Shown here: positions 44,444 through 51,531 of the stretch, piece after piece | How the letters are laid out: every line of letters starts with the position of its first letter | Numbering within the stretch: the stretch's first letter is position 1 | Assembly (NCBI RefSeq): GCF_041080655.1 | Contig: NZ_CP163525.1 | Coordinates: 992,001-1,056,000 of the forward strand | DNA from: Streptomyces sp. CG4 | GTDB lineage: Bacteria > Actinomycetota > Actinomycetes > Streptomycetales > Streptomycetaceae | Length of the DNA stretch: 64,000 nt | Direction: 5' to 3' | Program-made: the position numbers and the translations under genes | The notes under the pieces: generated by a model | Database searches by the model: none | What the model was told of the DNA's origin: nothing | Seen by the model: the letters and a program-made list of their open reading frames with translations, nothing else

Positions 44444-45052
44444 TCACACCCACCCCTCACCGCGCGATATCCGAATCGCGTCGACGCGGTTCCGCGCGCC
44501 GGTCTTGCGGGTGATCGACGCCATGTAGTTGCGGACGGTGCCGTAGGACAGGTGCAGGCTGCCGGCGATCTCCGCGATGGACGCGCCCGCGGCGGCCAGC
44601 GACAGCACGCTCAGCTCGCGTCTGGTGAGCGGCATCTGGGCCGCCTTGAGGAAGCCGAAGCCCAGCGAGTCATCGACGAAACGTTCCCGCTGGGCGACGG
44701 ACCGGATGGCGCGCACCAGCCGGTCCGGTGAGCCGGCCTTGTCTACGAAGCCGAGCGCGCCCGCCTCGGCGGCCCGCTTCAGCAGGCCCGGCCGGTTCGC
44801 CTGGGCCAGCACCACGAGCGCCGGCGGCCTGCCGCCGGTGCCGGGCGGACACAGCTCGCCGAGCGGGGGCACCCCTTGGCCGTCGGCACAGTCGAGGTCC
44901 GCCGCGCACACGTCCGGACAGGACGACCGCACCCGGGCGGCGGCACCCCGCCACGGCGTGTCGTCCACATCCAGCCCCTGCTCCCCCCTCAGCCATTCCG
45001 CCAGAACCGATCGCACCAGACACGCATCGTGCACCAGCAGCACCCGGATCAT
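44444..45052 (-). CDS. ramR: Response regulator RamR (activator of the ram operon)
   Basis: A 202-residue NarL/FixJ-type regulator. The receiver domain (1-120) starts MIRVLLVHDACLVR, and a LuxR helix-turn-helix (about 138-200) reads LTRRELSVLSLAAAGASIAEIAGSLHLSYGTVRNYMASI in pieces. The receiver pocket is atypical: the first acidic residue of the usual DD pair is His, and the Thr/Ser switch position is Ala (VVLAQA). A phosphoacceptor-like Asp (ADLD) and the Lys (VDKAG) remain. No histidine kinase is adjacent. GAGGGGG precedes the ATG at 45052. It lies tail-to-tail with ramB. By homology it activates ramCSAB. Confidence 0.9.
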   Translation of the reverse strand: MIRVLLVHDACLVRSVLAEWLRGEQGLDVDDTPWRGAAARVRSSCPDVCAADLDCADGQGVPPLGELCPPGTGGRPPALVVLAQANRPGLLKRAAEAGALGFVDKAGSPDRLVRAIRSVAQRERFVDDSLGFGFLKAAQMPLTRRELSVLSLAAAGASIAEIAGSLHLSYGTVRNYMASITRKTGARNRVDAIRISRGEGWV

Positions 45053-45463
45053 GCCCCGCCCCCTCGGATGGTCGTCCCACACCCGTTCGCCGTCGTCACC
45101 CCTGCCGTCGCGGTCCACACCCTCTTCACCCCTCGCGGCCCGCCACGCCCACGGCCCTCCGCACCGCACCTGCGGCTGGGAAAGCGCGTGCCCATTCTTG
45201 AGTGCCGATACCGTCTGCGGGCGCGGAGATCCGGCCATCAGGGTGCGCGGGGGCGCACGCGAGGCGCCCGTACGCCGCCCGCGCTTCGGTTCCTCGGGCA
45301 TGAGTGCGGGCGGGTGGGGTAATGGGGGCGACCCGCCGGGTGGGGCCCGGTGCCCCGGACCATGGGGCCCGGTGCCCGGACCGGGCGGCCGCTCGCCGTG
45401 CGCGGCGGGCCCCTGCGAGGGAATCTTGTCCCCAGGACGCGCGACGCGGAGGAGGTGGTCGCC
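45053..45463. other. Divergent intergenic region between ramR and a PP2C gene
   Basis: About 410 bp with no convincing gene; the open frames are proline/arginine-rich shadows. It should contain both promoters. The least GC-rich part is near 45185-45240, a likely promoter zone for ramR. I see no clear inverted repeat. Confidence 0.45.
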
Positions 45464-47599
45464 GTGTCCGACGGGCCTGGGCCGGCACCGGCGGCCGACA
45501 AGGCGTCCGCCGCCCTGCCGGTGCTGTCGCTCGCACTGGTCTCGATGATGCAGGACGTGCACGCGCACTCCGGCGCGGTGTATCTGCTCAGGCCCGAGGA
45601 GCGAGTGCTGGAGATGACGGTGCACGCGGGCATGCCCCGGGCATTCGCGGCGCCGTGGGAGCGGGTCGGGCTGAGCGCGCCGATCCCGGTCGCCGACGCG
45701 GCGCGCGAACGGCGGCTCGTATGGGTGGGTGGCGAGGAGGAGATGGCCCACCGCTATCCGCGCATCGCGGTGGTGCTGCCGTACCCGTTCGCGCTGGCCG
45801 CGCTGCCCGTGGCGACGGAGCGGCAGGTGTACGGCGCGGTGTTCGTGACCTGGCCCGGCGCGCATCCGCCGGAGCTGTCCGACAGGGAGCGCGACGGTCT
45901 GTGGGCGGCCTGCGACCGGCTGGCGCTACGGCTGGAGCGGGCCGCGCGGGAGGGCCGGCCGCTCGCCCTCGACGCGTCCGAGGTGGTGGCGACCCCGGTG
46001 GCGGGCGTGTCGGACACGCTGGGCTCGGTGGAGGCGGCGCGGATGGTGTCCCGGCTGCCGTACGGGCTGGTGTCGCTGGATCTGCACGGCCGGATCGCGT
46101 TCGTCAACGCGGCCGGCGCCGAGTTGCTCGGCCGGCCCGTCGGGGACCTGCTCGGCACGCTGCCGTGGGTTTCGGTGCCCTGGCTGAACGATCCGATGTA
46201 CGAGGACCGTTACCGGGGTGCGCTGCTCAGCCAGCAGGTGACGTCGTTCGTGGCGCTGCGCCCGCCGGGCGAGTGGCTGTCGTTCCGGTTGTATCCGAGC
46301 ACGACCGGGCTGAGCATGCGGATCAGCCGGGCGCGGGCGGTGGCGGAGATCGCGCGCGGGGCGCCGCAGGCGGATGTGTCCCCCTCCCGGCTGGTGACGA
46401 TCTCCCAGGTGCTGGGCCTCGCGGCGGCGCTGACCGAGGCGGCCGGGGTGCAGGACGTGGTGCAGCTGATCTGGGACGAGGTGGCCGCGGCGGTCGGCAG
46501 CCAGGCGATGGTGGTCCTCGGTACGCAGGGCGGACGGCTCCATGTGCTGGGGCATCGCGGGTACGATCCGCACGTCGTCGAGCGGTTCCACGGGCTGCCG
46601 CTGAGCGAGCGGACCCCGGGCACCCACGTGCTGAACAGCGGGGTACCGGCGTTCTTCGACTCCCAGGAGGAACTGGAGCGGCTCTATCCGGGCCGGCACG
46701 CGAGTCCGGACGGCTTCGCGGCCTGGGCGTATCTGCCGCTGATCGCGTCCGGGCGGCCGGTGGGAACTTGTGTGCTGGCCTACGCCGAGCCGCATGTCTT
46801 CCCGGCCGACGAGCGGGCCGTACTGACGTCCCTGGGCGGGCTGATCGCGCAGGCGCTGGAACGGGCCCAGCTCTACGACGCCAAGCACCGGCTCGCGCAC
46901 GGGCTCCAGCAGGCCCTGCTGCCGCGCTCACTCGCCCCGCCGCCCGGCATCGAGGCCGCCGCCCGCTATCTGCCGGCCACCCACGGCATGGACATCGGCG
47001 GCGACTTCTACGACCTGGTGCCGAGTCTGCCGCTGACGGCGGCCGTGATCGGGGACGTCCAGGGGCACAACGTGACCGCGGCGGGCCTGATGGGGCAGAT
47101 CCGCACCGGCGTGCGGGCGTACACCACGGTCGGGCAGGCGCCGCACGAGGTCATGAGCAGCACCAACCGGCTACTGATCGACCTCGGCACCGAGCTGTTC
47201 GCCAGCTGTCTGTATCTGCGGCTCGACCCGGCGCGCGGGCGGGCCGTCATGGCGCGGGCGGGGCATCCGCCGCCGCTGCTGCGGCGGCCGGACGGGCGGG
47301 TACGGGTGCTGGACCTGGCGGGCGGCCCGCTGCTCGGGATCGACGCGGCGGCGGTGTATCCGACGACCGAGGTGTCCCTCACGCCCGGATCGGTGCTCGT
47401 CCTGTACACCGACGGTCTGGTGGAGGCGCCGGGCATCGACATCGAGGACTCGCTGGTGGGGCTCGGCGGGCTGCTGTCGGAGATCGGCGACCAGCCGCTG
47501 GACGAGCTCGCCGACGAGCTCGTCCGGAACAGCGCGGCGGCCCGGGACCGGATGGACGACGTGGCGGTCCTGCTGCTGCGCGCGGCCAAGCACACCTGA
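45464..47599 (+). CDS. GAF/PAS-SpoIIE PP2C protein phosphatase
   Basis: A 711-residue phosphatase. It has an N-terminal GAF-like domain (about 20-165), a PAS domain (about 185-290, SRLPYGLVSLDLHGRIAFVN), a second GAF domain (about 310-470) and a C-terminal SpoIIE/PP2C domain. The metal-binding Asp residues are in GGDFYDLV, IGDVQGHN and LYTDGLVE. Unlike the phosphatase at 35131 it has no HATPase domain. GTG at 45464 is preceded by GGAGGAGG and is preferred to longer frames. It is divergent from ramR and flanks the ram locus opposite the other phosphatase. Targets are probably anti-anti-sigma proteins, but this is inference. Confidence 0.85.
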   Translation: MSDGPGPAPAADKASAALPVLSLALVSMMQDVHAHSGAVYLLRPEERVLEMTVHAGMPRAFAAPWERVGLSAPIPVADAARERRLVWVGGEEEMAHRYPRIAVVLPYPFALAALPVATERQVYGAVFVTWPGAHPPELSDRERDGLWAACDRLALRLERAAREGRPLALDASEVVATPVAGVSDTLGSVEAARMVSRLPYGLVSLDLHGRIAFVNAAGAELLGRPVGDLLGTLPWVSVPWLNDPMYEDRYRGALLSQQVTSFVALRPPGEWLSFRLYPSTTGLSMRISRARAVAEIARGAPQADVSPSRLVTISQVLGLAAALTEAAGVQDVVQLIWDEVAAAVGSQAMVVLGTQGGRLHVLGHRGYDPHVVERFHGLPLSERTPGTHVLNSGVPAFFDSQEELERLYPGRHASPDGFAAWAYLPLIASGRPVGTCVLAYAEPHVFPADERAVLTSLGGLIAQALERAQLYDAKHRLAHGLQQALLPRSLAPPPGIEAAARYLPATHGMDIGGDFYDLVPSLPLTAAVIGDVQGHNVTAAGLMGQIRTGVRAYTTVGQAPHEVMSSTNRLLIDLGTELFASCLYLRLDPARGRAVMARAGHPPPLLRRPDGRVRVLDLAGGPLLGIDAAAVYPTTEVSLTPGSVLVLYTDGLVEAPGIDIEDSLVGLGGLLSEIGDQPLDELADELVRNSAAARDRMDDVAVLLLRAAKHT

Positions 47600-47602
47600 C
47601 CC

Positions 47603-47632
47603 GGCCCGGCCCTCCCGCCGGAGGGCCGGGCC
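47603..47632 (+). terminator. Strong hairpin terminator after the PP2C gene
   Basis: A perfect 13-bp stem (GGCCCGGCCCTCC with GGAGGGCCGGGCC) and a 4-base loop start 3 bases after the stop codon. Confidence 0.85.
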
Positions 47633-47820
47633 ACCCCGGCTGACCGGAACCGCCGGTAGGGCCGGCCGGAGCGTTCGGGTGCCCGCCGGCACCCGACGGG
47701 GCGCGGGGCTGTGTTCGGCATGCGGCTCCGCCGCACGGGCGGGACCAGCCCCGGTGTCGCCGCAGGCGAAGGACGACCTGATCGCGGCACCCACCCGTCG
47801 CGGCCCTACCCGCGGAGCGC

Positions 47821-49326
47821 CTAACGCGTGCCGGTCAACGACGACCCGGCGTTCGCGGAGCCGGCTCCGGACGGGTCGCTCCCGCTGCCGGACTGGTCGC
47901 CGGCGCCGGAGCCAGAGCCGGATCCGACACCGGACGGGTCGGTGGCCGAAGCGGACGGGTCACCGGCCGAGGCCGACGGGGCGGCGGAACCCGACTGATC
48001 CCCCGCGCCACCGATCTGGTTCCCGCCCGCGCCGGACGGGTCGCCGGCCGAGGCCGACGGGGCCGCGGAGCCCGACTGGTCGCCTCCGCCGTTGCCCGCG
48101 TTACCACCGTTGCCCGCGTTGCCGCCGTTCCCCGCGTTGCCGCCGTTCCCCGCGTTGCCGCCGTTGCCGCCGTTGCCGCCGTTGCCGAGGGTCGCGCCCG
48201 TGGCCTGCAGGGCGGCGGTGACCGGCTGGAAGAAGGTCTCGCCGCCGCTCTTGCAGTCGCCGCTGCCGCCGGAGGTGAGGCCTACGGCGCTGCCGTCCTG
48301 GGTGAACAGGGAGCCGCCGCTGTCGCCGGCCTCGGCACAGACGTTGGTCTGTATGAGGCCGTTGACGGTGTCGGTGCCGCCCGGGTTCGTCTCGCTCGCG
48401 AAGTTCACGGTGGCGTTGAGCCCGGTGACCTGGCCGTTGTGCAGGCCGGTGGTGGAGCCCATGCGGAACACGGTCTCGCCGACGGTGGCATCGGCGGCCT
48501 TGGTGATCTGCACGGTCTGACCGTTGCCCGCGTTGACCTCGCTGGGCGCCTGGGTGGTCTTGTCGTTGTACTTGACCAGCGAGAAGTCGTTGCCGGGGAA
48601 CTTGGCCTGGTCCACGGTGGCGATGGGCTGGCCGTTCTGCGAGTCGGACCAGGCCTTCGCGGCGACTCCGCAGTGACCGGCCGTCAGGAAGGCGGGGCTG
48701 CCGTCGGAGGCGGTGACGTTGAAGCCGAGGGAGCAGCGCACGCCGCCCTGCTGGGTCTGGGAGAAGATGGCGTCGCCGCCGGAGACGAAGGTCTTGAAGG
48801 CGCCGGCGGACTTCTGCAGCGTCGCCATGCCGGAGCCGAGGCTCTGCACCGTCGACTGCAGTCTGTTCCACTTCGTGCCGGTGACGGTGGAGTCGGCGGT
48901 GACGAGGACCTTGTTGGTGCGCGGGTCGACGGCCCAGGAGGTGCCGGGGATCGTCGCCTTGGTCTTCAGCGTCCCGGCGGCAGCCTTGAGGGCGCGGGCG
49001 CTGTTGCTCACCTGGCGCACGACCGCGCCCGCGTTCTTCGCCTGGGCGATCGCGTTGTTGTCGCCGCCGGCCACATCGACGACCAGTTGCTGCTTGGCGC
49101 TGTCGAAGTACGACCCGGCGAAGGTGTCGCCGAGCATCTTCTGGACCTGGGCGGCGAGGCCGGACGCCTGGGTGGCCTTCAGCGTCTTCACGCCACCGGC
49201 CGCCGACGCCTGGTCCTTGTCCTGTGAGGCGTTGGCGTTCGGCAGCAGGAGGGCCGCCGCTCCGAGCGCCGCGACACCGCCCACCGCTATCGCGGCCTTG
49301 CGCTTGGGCATTCGCTTGTGACTCAA
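47821..49326 (-). CDS. Secreted S1 serine protease (streptogrisin/alpha-lytic type) with repeat tail
   Basis: A 501-residue exported protease. A signal peptide (KAAIAVGGVAALGAAALLL) is followed by an alpha-lytic-type pro-region. The mature chymotrypsin-fold domain starts near FVSGGDAIFSQTQQGG. The catalytic triad is His in LTAGHCG, Asp in GNDFSLV and Ser in AGDSGGS. The tail after TGATLGNGG has many GNGGNA units and then Ser/Gly/Asp-rich DQSGSAAPSASAGDPS repeats. It may act as a spacer or cell-wall anchor linker. The start is TTG at 49326, chosen because AGGAGG lies eight bases upstream; an ATG five codons later has no site. Confidence 0.9.
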   Translation of the reverse strand: MSHKRMPKRKAAIAVGGVAALGAAALLLPNANASQDKDQASAAGGVKTLKATQASGLAAQVQKMLGDTFAGSYFDSAKQQLVVDVAGGDNNAIAQAKNAGAVVRQVSNSARALKAAAGTLKTKATIPGTSWAVDPRTNKVLVTADSTVTGTKWNRLQSTVQSLGSGMATLQKSAGAFKTFVSGGDAIFSQTQQGGVRCSLGFNVTASDGSPAFLTAGHCGVAAKAWSDSQNGQPIATVDQAKFPGNDFSLVKYNDKTTQAPSEVNAGNGQTVQITKAADATVGETVFRMGSTTGLHNGQVTGLNATVNFASETNPGGTDTVNGLIQTNVCAEAGDSGGSLFTQDGSAVGLTSGGSGDCKSGGETFFQPVTAALQATGATLGNGGNGGNGGNAGNGGNAGNGGNAGNGGNAGNGGGDQSGSAAPSASAGDPSGAGGNQIGGAGDQSGSAAPSASAGDPSASATDPSGVGSGSGSGAGDQSGSGSDPSGAGSANAGSSLTGTR

Positions 49327-49352
49327 CTTCTCGACCTCCTGGGTACGGGGGT

Positions 49353-49407
49353 CTGCCGCTGACGGGCAGTTCGTATCGGGCTGCCGCTTATGGCAGTTCG
49401 TATCGGG
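49353..49407. repeat. Tandem duplication upstream of the S1 protease
   Basis: Two adjacent imperfect 27-28-bp copies, each containing GCAGTTCGTATCGGG, lie 27-80 bases upstream of the protease start. They sit where a promoter or regulator site would be. Confidence 0.75.
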
Positions 49408-49536
49408 GCGCCTGGATGGCTGTACGTACGCACCCGCCGCACGGTGTGTTCAATTCCGTTTCGCAACTGCCGCACCGGGAGGGCGAATCGGCCACGCCGT
49501 GCGTGTCGTGCGGGGCGGCCGGGAACAATCCCCCAT

Positions 49537-49951
49537 ATGACGATGACCCCCGCGGAAGCCGACAAGATCCTCTCCGCCCGCTTCGCCCCCTGGGTGCTCG
49601 ATCTCGGGCTGACCGTCGAGGCGGTGGGCGAGGACCGGGCGGTGCTGCGTCTGCCCTGGTCGGAGCGGTTGGCCCGGGAGGGCGGCGGGCTCTCGGGGCA
49701 GGCACTGATGGCCGCCGCCGACACGGCGACGGTGATCGCGGTGTCCGCTGCGCGGGGGGGGTTTCGTGCCGATGACGACGGTGCAGCAGTCGACGTCGTT
49801 CCAGCGGGCAGTGACCGGTTCGGATGTCCGGATCGAAGCGGTCCTGACGAAGCTGGGCCGCCGGATGGCGTTCGCGGACATCACCCTGAGCGACGCCGGC
49901 TCCGGGGCGCTCGCGGCCCGGGCGAGCACGGTGTACGCGATTCTGGGCTGA
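49537..49951 (+). pseudogene. PaaI-type hotdog thioesterase, frameshift in a run of eight G
   Basis: The first part (MTMTPAEADKILSARFAPW through DTATVIAVSAARG) and the second part (FVPMTTVQQSTSFQRAVTG through STVYAILG) together make one complete hotdog-fold thioesterase of about 138 residues. They lie in frames that differ by one base. The change falls in the G-run at 49754-49761; seven G would restore SAARGGFVPMTT. Either a real inactivating insertion, a slippage-variable tract or a sequencing error is possible. Intact proteins would hydrolyse acyl-CoA thioesters. Confidence 0.8.
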
Positions 49952-50406
49952 CACGTTCCGCCACCGATCAGTAACGGTCCGTTCCGAGCGCGATGCGGAA
50001 TCCCTCCTTCAGGGAATCTGCACATTGAATACTCAACGAAGTCACTGACGGCCGGGGATCTGCACAATCGCGCGCCCCCCTGCACTCCTTTGGTGAGGAG
50101 TGCCGGATTCGCCGCCCGGCAGGCAAGGGACCGGACGCGCCGATGCCGTGCCGCATGTGAAGGAGTCGCCGACATGGCGTGCACACGCCTGCACGGATGA
50201 CCCCTTGCGTGACTCAAGTTCCCAGGTGAGAGCCCTGGTTGATTGGAAGCCCGCCCCGCCTGCGTGCTTTGATCCATCGCACCGCGGGGGTCGCAGCGGA
50301 CTCTCGGAGACGGGGGTCCGGTGCCCGCGGCCGGCGGCCGTCCGTCTGTCCCCAGAGGGGGCCGCTCCCCCCTTGTGAAATATCCATTAGGAAGGGAAGT
50401 TCCATC
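49952..50406. promoter_or_regulatory. Upstream region of the double-glycine peptide locus
   Basis: About 455 bp without a normal gene. ATCTGCACA is repeated at 50016-50024 and 50058-50066, within a less GC-rich stretch. An eight-codon open frame at 50174-50200 (MACTRLHG) has GAAGGAG correctly spaced in front and could be a leader peptide. The precursor's own site is GGAAGGGA at about 50391-50398. Promoter elements cannot be fixed. Confidence 0.4.
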
Positions 50407-50622
50407 ATGAACTCCACCCCCCAGGTTGAGACCGTCGAGATCTCGGACGCCGAGCTGGACAACGTTTCCGGTGGTCTGTCCGTGAACGCCCTGAACACCG
50501 TGACCGGTGCCGTCAACGGCATCGCCCCGGTTTCCGGTGTGGTCAACACCGCCGTCGGCACCGTCGAGGGTGTCACCGGCCTGAACGTGCAGCCGGTCAC
50601 CGACCTGGTCGCCGGTCTCTGA
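50407..50622 (+). CDS. Double-glycine-leader peptide precursor without cysteine
   Basis: A 71-residue peptide. The leader (residues 1-23) ends EISDAELDNVSGG, a classical double-glycine processing motif with the spaced hydrophobic and acidic residues that C39 peptidases recognise. The 48-residue core contains no Cys, no aromatic residue and no basic residue. It is rich in Val, Gly, Asn and Thr and has two copies of an N-T-x-x-G-x-V-x-G pattern (NTVTGAVNG and NTAVGTVEG). The exporter genes follow directly. Automatic names such as lanthipeptide would be wrong, because lanthionine needs Cys and no synthetase gene is present. The function is unknown; a bacteriocin, signal or surface peptide is possible. 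Confidence 0.82.
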   Translation: MNSTPQVETVEISDAELDNVSGGLSVNALNTVTGAVNGIAPVSGVVNTAVGTVEGVTGLNVQPVTDLVAGL

Positions 50623-50646
50623 TCGCGCCTCGTCGCATACGGAAGT

Positions 50647-50676
50647 CCCGGAGTCGTTCCTCGGCTCCGGGGTTTT
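50647..50676 (+). terminator. Attenuating terminator after the peptide gene
   Basis: A 7-bp stem (CCCGGAG with CTCCGGG) and an 11-base loop are followed by GTTTT, 24 bases after the peptide stop. It likely limits read-through into the exporter genes. Confidence 0.75.
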
Positions 50677-50724
50677 CGGGTGCTCTGAACCACCAGCGTC
50701 TCTCCCACAGGTGAGGGAAGTTCC

Positions 50725-51531
50725 GTGCAGTTCCGCCAACAGGCCCTCGCCAAGCTCCAGTCACCGGAAGAGCTGGACCTCCCGGTGCGCCTGGCCCGCC
50801 CCCAGGGCTGGCTCGCCCTCGGTGTCACCGTCGTCGTGATGGCGGCGGCCTCCGTCTGGGCGGTGACCGGTTCGGTCGCCTCCACGGTGAGCGCACCGGC
50901 CATCCTCACCCACGGGCAGGGCAGCTATCTGCTGCAGAGCCCGGTGTCCGGCCAGGTCACGGCCGTCCTCGCGAAACAGGGCGACCAACTCCCCGCCGAC
51001 GCCGCCGTGGTCAAGGTCCGTACGGCTCAGGGTGCCGCGGTGGTCCGCACGGTCGCCGCGGGCCGGGTCACCGCGCTCGCCGCCACCATCGGGCAGATCA
51101 TCCAGACCGGCACCAATGTGGCCGCCGTGGAGAAGGTCGCCCGTGCCACCGACCCGCTGTACGCGACGGTGTACGTGCCCGCCGAGAACGCCGCCGACAT
51201 CCCGGAGCACGCCTCCGTGGACCTCACCGTCTCCTCGGTGCCGACGCAGACCTACGGCGTGCTGCGCGGCCGGGTGAAGTCGGTGGACCGCACCGCGCAG
51301 TCCGCCCAGTCGATCTCCGCGTTCCTCGGCGACAGCCAGCTCGGCCAGCAGTTCACCGGCAAGGGCCGCCCGGTGGCCGTCCTGGTGGCACTCGACACGT
51401 CGGCGAGCACGAAGAGCGGTTACCGCTGGTCCACCACCGACGGGCCGCCGTTCCGGCTGGACTCCATGACGCTCGCCTCCGGTTCGATCAGGCTGGCCGA
51501 CCAGCATCCCGTCGATTGGCTGCTCCCGTGA
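50725..51531 (+). CDS. HlyD-family membrane fusion protein of NHLM-type exporter
   Basis: A 268-residue protein with one N-terminal membrane anchor near residues 30-52 (WLALGVTVVVMAAASVWAV). It has a biotinyl-lipoyl-like hairpin domain (LLQSPVSGQVTAVLAKQGDQL and GRVTALAATIGQIIQTGTNV). It matches the HlyD component of NHLM bacteriocin-type export systems. In a Gram-positive it probably couples the two ABC proteins to the cell surface. GTG at 50725 is used. It overlaps the next gene as GTGA. Confidence 0.85.
   Translation: MQFRQQALAKLQSPEELDLPVRLARPQGWLALGVTVVVMAAASVWAVTGSVASTVSAPAILTHGQGSYLLQSPVSGQVTAVLAKQGDQLPADAAVVKVRTAQGAAVVRTVAAGRVTALAATIGQIIQTGTNVAAVEKVARATDPLYATVYVPAENAADIPEHASVDLTVSSVPTQTYGVLRGRVKSVDRTAQSAQSISAFLGDSQLGQQFTGKGRPVAVLVALDTSASTKSGYRWSTTDGPPFRLDSMTLASGSIRLADQHPVDWLLP

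Noticed and set aside
50100..50378. A 92-codon open frame before the double-glycine peptide
   Set aside because: It is Pro/Arg/Ser-rich with no leader-like motif and no good ribosome binding site; it looks like chance.
50407..50622. Naming the double-glycine peptide a lanthipeptide
   Set aside because: The core has no cysteine and no lanthionine synthetase is adjacent. The nearby ramC belongs to a different locus and its own precursor.
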